Positions 1-9,420 are shown, counted from the first letter of the stretch. The stretch is DNA of 64,000 nucleotides from Azospirillum brasilense (GCF_001315015.1 NZ_CP012915.1:1-64000), one strand, 5' to 3'. Translations and numbers: made by a program. The notes: generated from the letters alone by a model not told the origin.

Positions 1-376
1 AGCGTGTAGGCCTCCGGCCCGATCGAGCAGCCGGCGCTCCAGATGCGCAGCAGGCGACTCTCCTGGTTGCGGCGCAGGCATTCCGGGATGGCGACGGCGC
101 ACAGCGCCTCGAACTGCTCGGCGTAGCGGAAGAAGAACGTCTCGCGACCGTCAGCTCGTTGATGAGCGCCTGATACTCCGGCCCGGTCGGTCCTCCGCAG
201 CGAGCCAGTGCCAGATAGCGGAGAGGCCGAGGGTCGGCTTGTCCGACAGGCGGCGGTTGATGCGCTCCGCCAAGGCGGCGTCCTTGTCGCGTAGTAGCAA
301 GACCGGTCGCCCCGATGGACGGCGGCCTTGATCCGGGGAAGACGGGATCGCGCAGGATGGCGTCGATGCGGTTCAT
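1..376 (-). pseudogene. cheR: CheR-type chemoreceptor methyltransferase, N-terminal part, frame-disrupted
   Basis: The product would use S-adenosylmethionine to methylate glutamates on chemoreceptors. The start ([10 protein letters not shown]) overlaps the cheW stop in an ATGA junction at 373-376. The SAM-binding signature RIWSAGCSIGPEAYTL, typical of CheR, is read at the window edge. The parts lie in different frames: [14 protein letters not shown], then DKDAALAERINRRLSDK in another, then YLALARCGGPTGPEYQALI back in the first, then ETFFFRYAEQFEAL in another. At least four frame changes therefore fall within about 260 bases. This is either a decayed gene or poor sequence near a contig end, and the window alone cannot decide. 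The family assignment is firm and the functional state is unknown. Confidence 0.75.
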
Positions 377-897
377 CGGGCCTCCTCGCCGATCTCGGAA
401 TCGGGGGCGCCGAGCCGCGCCAGACGCTCGTCGGCCATGGCCTGGAAGGCGGCGAGCAGCCGTTCCTCCGCCTCGGCCAGCAGGCGGGACGGGTCGATCA
501 CCGTCGCCGTGCCGGTGCCTTGGGGGATGGTCGCAACGGCGCAGCCGTTGAAGGTCAGGCTGGCGTCGGCCGCCGTCCGCTCGGCGTCGGGGATCGGCAG
601 GATGTTGAACACCCGCTCGGCCAGCAGGGCCAGCGGACGGCCGTTCCAGTCGGTCAGGAACAGTGGCGCGTACAGCTCCGGCGGCGCGGCCTCGAAGCCG
701 AACAGAAGGTCAAGCCGCAGGACCGGGACGGCGCGGCCCTGGTAGCGGAACAGGCCGGCGACCATGGCGGGTGCCGCGGGCGGGCGGTCGAGCCGGGGCA
801 GCGGCAGGAACCGGCGCACGGATTCCGCCGGCAGGGCCAGGGTCCTGCCGGAAACGGAAAAGATCACGTACCGTGTCGCGGATGCCGTCGCAGCCAT
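373..897 (-). CDS. cheW: CheW-like chemotaxis coupling protein
   Basis: This 174-residue protein is a single CheW domain. CheW bridges chemoreceptors and the kinase CheA in the cytoplasm. Visible features are the opening strand [20 protein letters not shown], the central [18 protein letters not shown] segment (the family's usual GxxVPVVDL-type motif) and [16 protein letters not shown]. The C-terminal 30 residues form an extra helix not needed for the fold. The stop overlaps the cheR start by 4 bp, so the two are probably translationally coupled. A CheD gene lies 3.6 kb away on the same strand. Family confidence is high; whether it acts in chemotaxis or in a chemosensory-like pathway is not visible here. 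Confidence 0.85.
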   Translation of the reverse strand: MAATASATRYVIFSVSGRTLALPAESVRRFLPLPRLDRPPAAPAMVAGLFRYQGRAVPVLRLDLLFGFEAAPPELYAPLFLTDWNGRPLALLAERVFNILPIPDAERTAADASLTFNGCAVATIPQGTGTATVIDPSRLLAEAEERLLAAFQAMADERLARLGAPDSEIGEEAR

Positions 898-1078
898 CGC
901 GTGCGCACACCTTCCTGATTCGGTTGTCGGCCTACGCCGGTTGCCGGGTCCGAGACGCGCAGCCGGACCCTGGATTCTATTATTGGGTGACGCCGGGGTG
1001 CTTGAAACCGGCGCAGAACATGCCGCATCGCATCCGGGATGGAAATACCACCAAAGGCAAAGCCTCAGCCCAAGGTGG

Positions 1079-1100
1079 CGGTATGACGCCGGTCATACCG
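1079..1100. promoter_or_regulatory. Perfect inverted repeat upstream of panD
   Basis: CGGTATGAC and GTCATACCG form 9-bp arms around a 4-base GCCG centre, about 100 bp before the panD start. It is the only strong symmetry in the 300-bp gap (898-1198) between the divergent cheW and panD genes, where I see no coding sequence. It may be an operator or a small hairpin in the panD leader. Confidence 0.4.
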
Positions 1101-1198
1101 TGGGTGCCGGAACGCTTGCTGTTTTCGCAGTTGCGGTTACAAACATCCTCGGCCGCCGATCTACCGCAGCCGTCCAGCCGCACCGACCAGAGGGGATC

Positions 1199-1633
1199 AT
1201 GATCAAGGTTGTCCGAGCGAAGCTGCACTGCCTGCGCGTTACCGACGCCAACCTGAACTATCAGGGGTCGATCACGCTCGATCCGGAGCATTGCGAGGCG
1301 GTCGGGATTTACCCGCTGGAATTCGTGGAGATCTGGAACAAGAATTCCGGCGCGCGGATCAGCACCTACGTCATTTACGGCGAGCGCGGCTCGCGCTGCT
1401 GCGTGCTCAACGGTTCGGCGGCACGGAGCTGCCAGCCGGGGGACGAGGTCATCATCGCCGCCTCCTGGTACTGTCAGCCGACCGAACTGGCGACGCTGCG
1501 GCCGCGGGTGCTGACCTTCAACGCGGACAACAGCATCGACCGCTCGCTGACCTACGACGTGACGGCGCTGGACGGCGGACGGTTCGATTTCGCGATTCGC
1601 GAGGGCGCCTTCCTAGAGCCGGAACCGGCCTGA
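1199..1633 (+). CDS. panD: Aspartate 1-decarboxylase (pyruvoyl enzyme)
   Basis: PanD converts L-aspartate to beta-alanine for pantothenate and coenzyme A synthesis in the cytoplasm. The proenzyme cleaves itself at a Gly-Ser bond to make the pyruvoyl group. That site is visible as YQGSITLD near residue 23, with the family segments [28 protein letters not shown] and [14 protein letters not shown]. The start at 1199 follows an AGAGGGG ribosome site. The protein has 144 residues against about 126 for typical PanD, the excess being a C-terminal tail of about 20 residues. Changes from the classical sequence (for example CC after ERGSR) are modest, so an active enzyme is likely. It stands alone in its transcription unit. 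Confidence 0.9.
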   Translation: MIKVVRAKLHCLRVTDANLNYQGSITLDPEHCEAVGIYPLEFVEIWNKNSGARISTYVIYGERGSRCCVLNGSAARSCQPGDEVIIAASWYCQPTELATLRPRVLTFNADNSIDRSLTYDVTALDGGRFDFAIREGAFLEPEPA

Positions 1634-1814
1634 CCCGCCGGCTCCGACGTCCTGCAAACAAAAGAAGCGGGTCTGAGCGAGTCCACGCGCAAAGCGAGCG
1701 GTGCGGCGACTTGCGCGCATCTTGCGAAGGATAGGCCGTGAGTCCCACTTGAACGCGCGGCAATTTTTGCCTACTCTACTTGGGTGGGAGTGCGGACAGC
1801 GAGGAGTGCGTGTC

Positions 1815-2057
1815 ATGGGCGTCAGCGGCATAGGGGGTTATCAGCAGCAGCCTTTCACGACACCGTTGAGCAGCGGGCCGGCGGCCCTGCAGCAGACACG
1901 GGGAACCGATGCGAACCAGCAGGCCCAGAAGGCTGAAGAGGATCGCCGTCAGCAGGTCCAGGCCCAGGACCAGCAGGCGCAGCAGAGCCAGCAGGCCCTG
2001 TCGTCGGGCGGCAACACCACCCCGACCCGCGGACAGAACCTCAACATCACGGTCTGA
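1815..2057 (+). CDS. Small Gln-rich protein of unknown function
   Basis: I do not recognise this 80-residue protein. The ATG at 1815 follows GAGGAG at 1800-1805, which supports this start over upstream in-frame codons. It has a short N-terminus rich in Gly and Gln (YQQQPF), a central segment of roughly 35 residues dominated by Gln, Ala and charged residues that could form a helix or coiled coil, and a C-terminus ending NLNITV. There is no signal peptide or membrane segment. It lies 70 bp before a FlaG-like gene whose product ends similarly (VSVTV), so the two may belong together. Confidence 0.6.
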   Translation: MGVSGIGGYQQQPFTTPLSSGPAALQQTRGTDANQQAQKAEEDRRQQVQAQDQQAQQSQQALSSGGNTTPTRGQNLNITV

Positions 2058-2127
2058 TCGCGCGTCGTCCAATCGGGGCCCGCCCGGCTGGTCCGGGGCA
2101 GGGCCCGCAGGGGAAAGGCGGCCAGCC

Positions 2128-2706
2128 ATGGACATCCGAAGCGTTTCCGGCATCCAGGCGAACCGGCCGACTCCGGCATCGGCGGCCCCGACGCCGCAAT
2201 CCGTGGCCGATGCCGCGGCACCGACTTCCCAAACCGCGTCCAGCGTTGCGGACCAATCCACCTCGGCGGCGTCCCCGTCCGATCCGGTGGTGGTGGCCGG
2301 CGGCTACATCAGCCCGGTCCTGCGCTACGACCAGGGCGCCCGGCTGGCCGTCATCTATTTCCGCGACCGGTCCTCCGGCGAAACCCAGAACCAGATCCCG
2401 GCGCAACAGGTGGTGGAGGAATACCGCCGCACCGCCAGCCGATTGAGCGTCGCGACCGGCGCGACTGCGGAAGGTCCCGGCACGGGTAAAGGGGGCGTCG
2501 CATCCAGCGGCACCGCCACGCCGGACGGCGCCGGACGGAGCGCTGGTCCGGGATTCGATCCTCCCACGTCGAGCGGCGCCCCGTCCAGCGGAACGCCGCC
2601 CGCGACAGGCGCCGGTCCGACGGGAACCGCCCCGGCCGCCGTTCCCCGCGCCGCGGGGTCCTACGGCGCCGGTTCGCCGGGCGCCATCGTCTCCGTCACC
2701 GTCTGA
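2128..2706 (+). CDS. FlaG-like protein with low-complexity tail
   Basis: This 192-residue protein opens MDIRSVSGIQ and then carries an Ala/Ser/Thr/Pro-rich segment. Residues about 55-100 hold a small conserved-looking block, ISPVLRYDQGARLAVIYFRD followed by SGETQNQIPAQQVVEEYRR. Its pattern of two strands, a D-x-x-(S/T)-G-E turn and an Ile-Pro ending resembles the core of FlaG-type flagellar proteins (inference, no full-family match). The last 90 residues are Gly/Pro/Ser/Thr-rich and probably disordered. Its last 46 bp overlap the 3' end of the convergent endonuclease-fold gene. A flagellar or filament-associated role is only a suggestion. Confidence 0.6.
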   Translation: MDIRSVSGIQANRPTPASAAPTPQSVADAAAPTSQTASSVADQSTSAASPSDPVVVAGGYISPVLRYDQGARLAVIYFRDRSSGETQNQIPAQQVVEEYRRTASRLSVATGATAEGPGTGKGGVASSGTATPDGAGRSAGPGFDPPTSSGAPSSGTPPATGAGPTGTAPAAVPRAAGSYGAGSPGAIVSVTV

Positions 2707-3686
2707 TCCGGCAGCTCGAAGCGGGCGACCAGAGGCGCGTGGTAGCTTTCCGGGGAATGGCTGACCGTGGCGTGGGCAACCAGTTCGTCGCCCAGGGCCT
2801 CGTTGTGGATCTCGGCGGAGCGGAACCAGCCCAGCAGGGCGCGCGACACCAGCAGATGGTCGAGCATCACCGCGTCGCCGCCGTGCAGCACGGTGAAGCG
2901 CCGCTCCTCGGGGACGGAGCGCTCCAGCGGCACCAGCGACCGCCCGGCGAGATGGCCGTTGCCGGTCTCGTCCAGGTCGGCGCGGATGATGCGGACGGGA
3001 GTCTGCTCGATCTCGGCGTTGAGGTCGCCGGCCACCAGGATCAGCGCCTGCGGGTCGGCGTCGAACACCCGCTCCACCGCCAGCCGGGCCTCCAGCGCCT
3101 GCCCGGCCCGCTTGATCGAGGCGAGGTAGAAGCCCTCCGCCCAGCCGCCGACGCTCTTCCAGGTGGAGGCGTTCTTCTTCTGCCCCGGCACCGGCGCGGC
3201 GATCGGCGCGCGCAGATGCAGGTTGAAGACGTGCAGCCGCCGTCCGCCGGGCAATTCGATTTCGCCGTGCAGCACCGGGCGGTCCCAGGTCACGGCGTCG
3301 CCGCCAGGCTGGGCCGGGTCGGCGGTGACCATGCGGACCTGCGGGGAGGGCACCAGATCGTGCCGGTACTGCCGCGCCGCCAGGATCGGCCAGCGGCTCA
3401 CCAGCACGAGGTTGTGCCGGTCGGCCAGCCTGGTCCCCTCGCCGCCGGAGGTCCGGTGGAAATCGGCGTAGGGGCCGCCCTCCAGCAGCCGGTTCAGAGC
3501 GCGCAGGGTCCGCGGCTCTCCCTTCGCGTCGCGCTGGCCGTTGACCTCCTGAAGGCACAGGATGTCGGCGTCCAGCCGCTCCAGCTGCGGGCGCAGCACG
3601 GCGGCGCGCTCCTCGAAGGACAGGTCGCCGGTGTCGTCCAGGCTTTCCAGGTTGAAGGTGGCGATGCGGATGCTGCTGCGGCTCAT
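2661..3686 (-). CDS. Endonuclease/exonuclease/phosphatase (EEP) family hydrolase
   Basis: This 341-residue protein has the metal-dependent phosphodiesterase fold shared by exonuclease III, DNase I and inositol phosphatases. The motifs appear in order: IATFNLESL with the N-terminal Asn, ILCLQEVNG with the metal-binding Glu, VFNLHLRAP, the GDLNAE signature, MLDHLLVS and a terminal SHSPESYHAPL supplying the catalytic His. No signal peptide is seen, so it is probably cytoplasmic. The start overlaps the methyltransferase stop as ATGA (3683-3686), indicating an operon. The substrate (DNA, RNA or a phosphoester) cannot be told from sequence. Confidence 0.85.
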   Translation of the reverse strand: MSRSSIRIATFNLESLDDTGDLSFEERAAVLRPQLERLDADILCLQEVNGQRDAKGEPRTLRALNRLLEGGPYADFHRTSGGEGTRLADRHNLVLVSRWPILAARQYRHDLVPSPQVRMVTADPAQPGGDAVTWDRPVLHGEIELPGGRRLHVFNLHLRAPIAAPVPGQKKNASTWKSVGGWAEGFYLASIKRAGQALEARLAVERVFDADPQALILVAGDLNAEIEQTPVRIIRADLDETGNGHLAGRSLVPLERSVPEERRFTVLHGGDAVMLDHLLVSRALLGWFRSAEIHNEALGDELVAHATVSHSPESYHAPLVARFELPDQTVTETMAPGEPAP

Positions 3687-4504
3687 GACCCCTCCCCGGA
3701 CGCCCGGCCCGCTCCGGCGCGCGGGCGCGCCAGGAACAGGTGGTTGCGGTTGATGCGCCGCCGCCGCCGCCGGTGTGCGCTCAGCATCGCCGTGGAGGCG
3801 ACGAGCGTGGCGTCCAGCCCGGCCTCGGCCATGCGCTGGGGGGTATCCGTACCATAAATCCGGTAGTGATAGGGATGGCCGAAGGCGGCCAGCCGCTTGG
3901 CGGGGGTGTCCATCGCCGGGTCCTCCCGCGTCGGCCCCTTGGGGTCGTAGGGGAACAGCAGGACGGCGCGGCCGGAGGGCTTCAGCACGCGGGCGATCTC
4001 GCGCAGCGCGGCGCGGTCGTCGGGGACATGCTCCAGCACGTGGCTGGACAGCACGAGGTCGAACCGGCCGTCCGGAAAGGGCAGGTCGGTCAGGTCGGCC
4101 TGCACGTCGGCGGCCGGGTTGAAGCGGTCAAGCGTGACGTAGCGCCGGCCGTGCCGCGCCCGCAGCAAGGGCTCCAGGCAGGGTTCGGGGGCGGTGTGCA
4201 GGACGCGCAGAGACCGGCGCAGCACGTCCGTCCGCTCCGCCAGAAAGCTCCACAGGAAGCGGTGGCGCTCCAGCGACCCGCAGTCCGGGCAGCGGGCATT
4301 GCGCCGCCCGCCCAGGCCAAAGGGGAGGAAGCGCGCCGCCTCCCGCCCGCAGAGCGGGCAGAGCAGAGGACCGGCGGCGGGGATCAGGCCGTGGGCGCCC
4401 TCGTAGCGTGGGCGTTCGTACAGCGACTCCCGCCGGTAGACGGCGGCCTCGTCAAGGTTCTGGTCCGCGATGGCGGGCAGCAGGCGGGACAATCCATGGA
4501 GCAT
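3683..4504 (-). CDS. Class I SAM-dependent methyltransferase with N-terminal zinc-binding cysteines
   Basis: The 273-residue product has two CxxC pairs near residues 47-77 (CPLCGRE and CPDCGSLE), which look like a zinc site. A Methyltransf_11-type domain follows, with LDRFNPAADVQADLTDLPFP, DLVLSSHVLEHVPDD and ALREIARVLKPSGRAVLLFP. The glycine-rich SAM loop is degenerate (LEPLLRARHGRRYV). The chosen start, MLHGLSRLL at 4504, lies five bases after the cheD stop. The C-terminus is Arg-rich. The substrate is unknown. The arrangement cheD, methyltransferase, EEP hydrolase with 4-bp or near-zero spacing suggests one transcript. Confidence 0.75.
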   Translation of the reverse strand: MLHGLSRLLPAIADQNLDEAAVYRRESLYERPRYEGAHGLIPAAGPLLCPLCGREAARFLPFGLGGRRNARCPDCGSLERHRFLWSFLAERTDVLRRSLRVLHTAPEPCLEPLLRARHGRRYVTLDRFNPAADVQADLTDLPFPDGRFDLVLSSHVLEHVPDDRAALREIARVLKPSGRAVLLFPYDPKGPTREDPAMDTPAKRLAAFGHPYHYRIYGTDTPQRMAEAGLDATLVASTAMLSAHRRRRRRINRNHLFLARPRAGAGRASGEGS

Positions 4505-4509
4505 GGGGA

Positions 4510-5142
4510 TCAGAACAGTTCCACGTCGCCATCGATCCCGGTCTTGCGCAGCCGGTCCATGAAGGAGGTCTCGGACCGCGCGATGTCCCGCACCGTCTCC
4601 TCCCCGATCAGGCGGCGCTGGGTGCGGCCCGAGGTGGGGTAGAAGCGCACCGCGCGGGCCACCGTGCCGCCGACGTCCCAGCTCATCGTCGGGATGCCTT
4701 CGGCCGCCAGATACTCCATGACGAACTCGACGTTGCGCTGGCCGATGCCGGCGCTGCGCGGCGCGCCGTTCACGCTGGCCCCGCCGAAGATCTTGGCGCG
4801 CAGCCGGTCGCGCCGCCCGGTCGCCGCCAGCAGCCGGTTGATGAGCTGCTCCATGGCCGCACTGCCGTAGCGGGAGGAGATGGACAGCCGGTCGCCGTTG
4901 TGGTCGGGCAGCAGGAAGTGGTTCATCCCGCCGATCGCCGCGACCGGATCGAACAGGCAGGCGGCGATGCAGGAGCCCAGCGTGGTGGTGATGACGACGT
5001 TCGGGTCGTCGCTGACCACGCAGCCGCCGACCACGATGTTGACCACTTCCGCGCCCAGTTGCCGGTCGTGGTAGCGGTTGGCCGCGATGTCTGGCGTGCC
5101 GGAACCCTGCTGGAGTCGGCGTGCGCGCGGGGTGATCGGCAT
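4510..5142 (-). CDS. cheD: Chemoreceptor glutamine deamidase CheD
   Basis: CheD deamidates glutamines on chemoreceptors and in many bacteria also interacts with CheC or CheY-P. The 210-residue protein shows the family catalytic triad: Thr in VVITTTLGSC, Cys58 in the same motif and His75 in GGMNHFLLPD. Further family blocks are AKIFGGASVNGA, IGQRNVEFVMEYL and the GGTVARAVRFYPTSG ending. It is somewhat longer than the usual 160-200 residues because of an N-terminal extension. It is transcribed with the methyltransferase and EEP genes. The cheW/cheR genes lie 3.6 kb downstream on the same strand but are separated by plus-strand genes. Confidence 0.92.
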   Translation of the reverse strand: MPITPRARRLQQGSGTPDIAANRYHDRQLGAEVVNIVVGGCVVSDDPNVVITTTLGSCIAACLFDPVAAIGGMNHFLLPDHNGDRLSISSRYGSAAMEQLINRLLAATGRRDRLRAKIFGGASVNGAPRSAGIGQRNVEFVMEYLAAEGIPTMSWDVGGTVARAVRFYPTSGRTQRRLIGEETVRDIARSETSFMDRLRKTGIDGDVELF

Positions 5143-5235
5143 CCAGAACCTCGGTGGGACATTCGGTCGCAGTGTACAACCGACCGTCGCCCTTCGCCAA
5201 GCGTCGCGGTTGCGGGCGCTTGCAATCGAAAACTC

Positions 5236-6687
5236 TTACAAACCGGCAATCCACAACTCCAGAAGGTCGGCCTGGAGCTTGCGGGCGCGGGCCAGCCAGG
5301 CGCGGGCCTCCGGGGGGATCTCGGCGATGCGGCGGTCCATCGTCCGGTCCATGGCGGCGCGTCGCTCCTCGTCGGTGACGAAGAAGGCGAAGCCGAGCGT
5401 GCGCCCGCTCGCCGTGGTCAGCGTGCCGGCCAGCGCCTTGGCGTAGGCCAGCGTGCCCGACTTGGCGCGCACGCCGGGGGGCAGGACCTTGCCCTCGTCC
5501 TCGCCGGGCAGAAGGGCCAGCACCGCCGGGCCGGCGCTCTGAATCAGCGCCATGGTCTGGGCCGGAGTGATCCGCGACGCGGCGCTGAGCCCCGAATGGT
5601 TGAGCAGCCGCAGCCCGGTCCAGTCGGTGCGCGGCGCCGCCAGCATGGCCGGCGCGGTCAGCACCGCCGCCGACTCCGGAAGGGTCCGCACCGCCGGGTC
5701 CAGCCGTCGGGCGGCGGCCAGCCCGATCAGCTCCGCCGACAGGTTGTTGGAATAGCGCAGGACCTGCCGGGCCAGAACCTCCAGCGGCTCGCTGCGGTGC
5801 AGGGCGGCGAGCGTGGCGGTCGGCGGCGCCGCGCCGGGGGCCGGGGCGGGCAGGGCGATCCCCGCCTCCGCGGCCAGCCGGCGGAAGACGTGGGCCGTCG
5901 CCAGACCGGGGCGGGTGACCGGAAGCCACAGGCTGGCCGCCATGCCCGGCTGCGGGGCGAAGCGCCAGCGCTCGCCTTCCGGATCTCCGACCGCAGCGGC
6001 GAGCGGTGTGAAGGCCGCCCCGGCCCCGGCGCCAAGCTGCACCGTCACGCTGTCCAACGGCACGCGCCCGGTGTCGGACACCGACCACGCGCCGACCCGC
6101 ACCGGCTGGCCGGCGGCGGCGGGGCGCGCCCAGTCGAAGCGGAAGCGGTTGAAGTTGAGCGACAGCGCCCCGACCCCGGTGTTGTAGCCGGCGGTCCAGG
6201 GCTGGCCGGCGTCGATCTCCGCCATCTCGGGCAGGGCGGAGGTGTCGTAGAGGAAGCGCCCGGTCACCCGCGTGACGCCCAGCGCGCCGAGGTCGCGCAA
6301 CAGCTCCGTCAGCCCTTCGCTGGACAGCGACGGGTCGCCGCCGCCCTTAAGGATCAGGTCGCCGTCCAGCACGCCGTCCCCCAGCCGCCCGGTGACGTGC
6401 AGCGTGGTCTCGAAGCGGTGGTCCGGCCCCAGCACCGCCAGCGCGGCGGCCATCGCCGGCAGCTTGGCGACCGAGGCCGGGGCGAAGGGCTTGGCCGGCT
6501 GCCGCTCCGCCAGGACGGCGCCGCTGTCCGGATCGAACAGCACATAGCCGACGTCATCGGCGGAAAAGCCGTTGCGGGCGATCGCCGCCCGGTCGTCCGG
6601 ACCGGTGGCGCCATAGGGGGACGCGCAGGCCGACACCGCGGAAACGCAGGCCAGCAGGAACAGGATGGAGAAGGTCGGAAGCCGCAT
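5236..6687 (-). CDS. dacB: D-alanyl-D-alanine carboxypeptidase/endopeptidase, PBP4 family (S13)
   Basis: This periplasmic peptidoglycan hydrolase trims or cleaves stem peptides. It shows the three penicillin-binding motifs: SVAK at residues 72-75 (nucleophile Ser72), SNN in LRYSNNLSAE and KSGT in VRAKSGTLAYAKAL. A lipoprotein-type signal peptide ends VSAC at Cys21, so it is probably membrane-anchored. At 483 residues it matches the family length. The large insert between the SxxK and SxN motifs, typical of PBP4, is present (GDLILKGGGDPSL, YNTGVGALSLNFN). It is the first gene of the minus-strand group that includes cheD and is divergent from the FHA gene across 143 bp. Confidence 0.9.
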   Translation of the reverse strand: MRLPTFSILFLLACVSAVSACASPYGATGPDDRAAIARNGFSADDVGYVLFDPDSGAVLAERQPAKPFAPASVAKLPAMAAALAVLGPDHRFETTLHVTGRLGDGVLDGDLILKGGGDPSLSSEGLTELLRDLGALGVTRVTGRFLYDTSALPEMAEIDAGQPWTAGYNTGVGALSLNFNRFRFDWARPAAAGQPVRVGAWSVSDTGRVPLDSVTVQLGAGAGAAFTPLAAAVGDPEGERWRFAPQPGMAASLWLPVTRPGLATAHVFRRLAAEAGIALPAPAPGAAPPTATLAALHRSEPLEVLARQVLRYSNNLSAELIGLAAARRLDPAVRTLPESAAVLTAPAMLAAPRTDWTGLRLLNHSGLSAASRITPAQTMALIQSAGPAVLALLPGEDEGKVLPPGVRAKSGTLAYAKALAGTLTTASGRTLGFAFFVTDEERRAAMDRTMDRRIAEIPPEARAWLARARKLQADLLELWIAGL

Positions 6688-6830
6688 GGTGCGCAGTCTA
6701 GCGCAAAGCCCCCGGCCGCATCTGCGTCAATCCGGGGATGGGCGTGGAATCTTGCTGCGCGGACAGTCCGCTTCCCCTACCATAATGTCCGGAAACGACG
6801 CCAAACCCTTGGGAAAGAGCTGTAAAACCC

Positions 6831-8705
6831 ATGATGTCACGGCGCCGAAGCGTCACGTTCGAAGTGGTTGTCGAACAGGGCGGCAAACCCAACATCGACG
6901 GCGTCTTTCCCGACGAGGCCGCAGCGCAGGAGCGCGCGGCCTATCTGCTTCGTCTTGCGAAATTTCCGGTTGTCCGGATTTTAAAGGTGAATCAGGCGGG
7001 CAAGGAAGAGGTCATCTTCCAGAAGTCCAGCTCCGGCGGCGGCAAGCCGACCACCATCTCCACCATCGACGAGACCGACGTCGGCCCCGCCAGCCTGTGC
7101 ACAGACGCGCTCCAGCTCTTTTCCTACGAGAGCCGGATGCTGCTGCTGCGCCTGCTGCGCGGCTATTGGGACGATCAGGCGGTGATTCCGGCCGAGCAGC
7201 TCCACCGCTACTACCCGCTGCGCTATTTCGAGCGGGAGGCTCTGCTGTTCAACCCGGCGGTCAGCCGGCTCGCCTCCCTTCAGGCGCCGTTGCTGGGCGT
7301 GAAGCCGTTCGACCGCCACGACCAGCTCATGCGGATGTTCACCCGGCTGAAGGAGATGGCGCAGGCGTCGGACACGCTGGCGCCCTTCGATGCGGCGCTG
7401 GCCCGCGGCGGGGTGGGCGGCCTGCTGGCGGCGGCGGCGGAGCGCCCGCCGGAGGAGCGCGACCGGCTGGTCACCCACGCCTTCGCCGCGGTGCTGGAGC
7501 CCTGCCGCGACTGGCCCGGCAAGGTCAAGGCGCTGCTGCGCTTCCACCGCGAGGACGGGGAGGAGGAGGCGAACCGCCGCCTGCTCGACCAGATGCTGGC
7601 GGAGACGGTGGACGGGCGGGAGCCGGTGCGCGCGCTGATCGGCTACGCGCCCGACCTGGGGGCGGCCCTGCATAGCCTGATCGCGGCGGTGCACGGCGAC
7701 CTCGACGACCGGCTGCCTCACACCGACGAGCTGCTGGCCCTCTCCAACGCGCTGGGCGGCGGGGGCTTCGACGAGACGCGCAAGGCGCTGCTGCGCCGCA
7801 TCCAGGGCGGTCTGGCGGGCCTGACCCCGCTGACCCGCACCGGCTCCGCCGCGGAGGGCAAGGCCTTCGGCATGATCGTCGACCGGCTGACCAACTTCGA
7901 CGGCTTCCTGGGCGGCGCCGGCATGGCGGAGGCGCTGACCCGGCGCGCCAAGACGGTGTGGAGTTCCGGCGGGCAGGACGCGTCCTTCGACATGGCGGTG
8001 CAGCGTCTGGCCACCCGCTTGCCGGCGCCGGCCCAGCGCATCGGCTATCTGCTGGACCTCGCCACCAGCCCCTTCGGGCGCAACAAGCTCAGCGTCCTGA
8101 TCCGGCAGGTCGCCACCGAATTCGAGAGCATCACCTCGGCGCGCGAGCTGGTCGCCCCCGGCGTCAGCACGGACGACGTGCGCGGCGGGCTGGGCCGGCG
8201 CCTGCGCGCCGCCGGCATTCCCCGCGCGCTGGCCGAGGGGCTGATCGCCAAGATCGCCGCGATTCCGGACGCCGAACGGTCGCTCGGCATCCCCCTGCTG
8301 GCCCCTCCCGCCGGGGAGGTCGTGACGCGGGCGACCGAGGAGACGGTCCTGATCGACGTCTCGAAGGCGGCGGAGCGGCTGGTCCTGTTCTGGCGCGGCC
8401 AGACGCGGGCGATCCCGGATGACGGGACGCAGATCGTCATCGGGCGGTCGTCGCAGTGCCAGTTCGTCCTGGACATCGCCTCGGCCTCGCGGCGGCACGT
8501 CGCGGTGTCGCGGCAGGACGGCGTCTTCGTGGTGGAGGATCTCAGCCGCAACGGCACATACATTGCGGTGCCGGGGGTGGCGGAGCCGCAGCGGTTGACG
8601 CCCGGCGAACCGTTGCCGCTGCCGCCGCGCGGCGAGATCGTCATCGGCTCCGCGGAGCTGGGCGAGGAGCCGGCGCGCATCGCCTGGGAAATCGTCAAGC
8701 GCTGA
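6831..8705 (+). CDS. FHA-domain protein with long helical N-terminal region
   Basis: The 624-residue protein carries a forkhead-associated (phosphothreonine-binding) domain at residues about 515-615, with [22 protein letters not shown], the Asn-Gly of [10 protein letters not shown] and [10 protein letters not shown]. The first 60 residues contain a small strand-rich block ([19 protein letters not shown]). The 400 residues between are mostly helical and unlike any family I know. There is no kinase, phosphatase or type VI gene beside it to name a partner. Its last 11 bp overlap the 3' end of the convergent phosphopantetheinyl transferase gene. The FHA call is firm and the role unknown. Confidence 0.8.
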   Translation: MMSRRRSVTFEVVVEQGGKPNIDGVFPDEAAAQERAAYLLRLAKFPVVRILKVNQAGKEEVIFQKSSSGGGKPTTISTIDETDVGPASLCTDALQLFSYESRMLLLRLLRGYWDDQAVIPAEQLHRYYPLRYFEREALLFNPAVSRLASLQAPLLGVKPFDRHDQLMRMFTRLKEMAQASDTLAPFDAALARGGVGGLLAAAAERPPEERDRLVTHAFAAVLEPCRDWPGKVKALLRFHREDGEEEANRRLLDQMLAETVDGREPVRALIGYAPDLGAALHSLIAAVHGDLDDRLPHTDELLALSNALGGGGFDETRKALLRRIQGGLAGLTPLTRTGSAAEGKAFGMIVDRLTNFDGFLGGAGMAEALTRRAKTVWSSGGQDASFDMAVQRLATRLPAPAQRIGYLLDLATSPFGRNKLSVLIRQVATEFESITSARELVAPGVSTDDVRGGLGRRLRAAGIPRALAEGLIAKIAAIPDAERSLGIPLLAPPAGEVVTRATEETVLIDVSKAAERLVLFWRGQTRAIPDDGTQIVIGRSSQCQFVLDIASASRRHVAVSRQDGVFVVEDLSRNGTYIAVPGVAEPQRLTPGEPLPLPPRGEIVIGSAELGEEPARIAWEIVKR

Positions 8706-9420
8706 ACGCTTCGTCCAGCGGTCGAAACACGGGGCGCCAGCCGTCGCCGCGCACCGCCAACGCGCCGATCAGACCCGGCGCCGGGCGCAGGTCGAACAGC
8801 GACCAGTCCGTAGCGTTCCCGGCCTCCAGCGCGCCGTCCAGGCTGAGCAGGCGGGCGGGGCGGCCCGGCACCAGTTCCACCGCGAAGCGGTCGAGCGGTG
8901 TGGACAGCCCCTGGCCGGTCGCCTTGATGAAGGCCTCCTTGCGGGTCCAGCCGTTCAGGAACGCCTCGTCCCGCAGCGCGTCGGGCAGGGCGGCGAAGGC
9001 GTCGCGCTCCTCCGGCGCGAAGAAGCGTTCGGCGATTCCGGCGGCGTCCGGCAGGCGGCGCAGCCGTTCGACGTCCACGCCCAGTTCCACCGTTGCGCCG
9101 GGGGCCGTACCGGGAGCGATGGCGATCAGCACGTGATCCTTGCAGTCGGCGAGGTTGAAGGCCGGGCCGTCGGACAGGGAGGGCTTGCCCATCGGCCCGT
9201 AGGCGAAGGCCAGACTCGCCGGGTCGCGGCCCATCGCCCGCCCGAGCAGATGGCGCAGCAGACCGCGCCGCAACGCGCAGCGGGTGCGCAGCTCCTCCGT
9301 CGCGAAGCGGGCGGCCCGCGCCGCCTCGTCAGGGGAGAGCAGGGCGCGGAACGCCTCCAGCCGGTGCGCCAGCCCGCGGAGGTCGGCATAACAGAGTTGA
9401 ATTTCTTCCGTTTCCCGCAT
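8695..9420 (-). CDS. 4'-phosphopantetheinyl transferase, Sfp/EntD type
   Basis: Enzymes of this family attach phosphopantetheine from CoA to carrier-protein serines of fatty acid, polyketide or nonribosomal peptide systems. The 241-residue length fits the Sfp group. The magnesium-binding motif appears as ELGVDVERL and the second signature as [15 protein letters not shown]. The usual FNLSHS segment reads [15 protein letters not shown], a local deviation. MRETEEIQ at 9420 is the likeliest start. Genes with a thioester-reductase-like protein and peptide-type ABC exporters lie at 22-28 kb, but no carrier-protein synthase is in the window, so its client is unknown. Confidence 0.85.
   Translation of the reverse strand: MRETEEIQLCYADLRGLAHRLEAFRALLSPDEAARAARFATEELRTRCALRRGLLRHLLGRAMGRDPASLAFAYGPMGKPSLSDGPAFNLADCKDHVLIAIAPGTAPGATVELGVDVERLRRLPDAAGIAERFFAPEERDAFAALPDALRDEAFLNGWTRKEAFIKATGQGLSTPLDRFAVELVPGRPARLLSLDGALEAGNATDWSLFDLRPAPGLIGALAVRGDGWRPVFRPLDEAFSA

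Noticed and set aside
3683-6088. An 801-residue frame extending the methyltransferase upstream
   Set aside because: The part beyond 4504 is an out-of-frame shadow of cheD and the carboxypeptidase gene; the methyltransferase begins at MLHGLSRLL.
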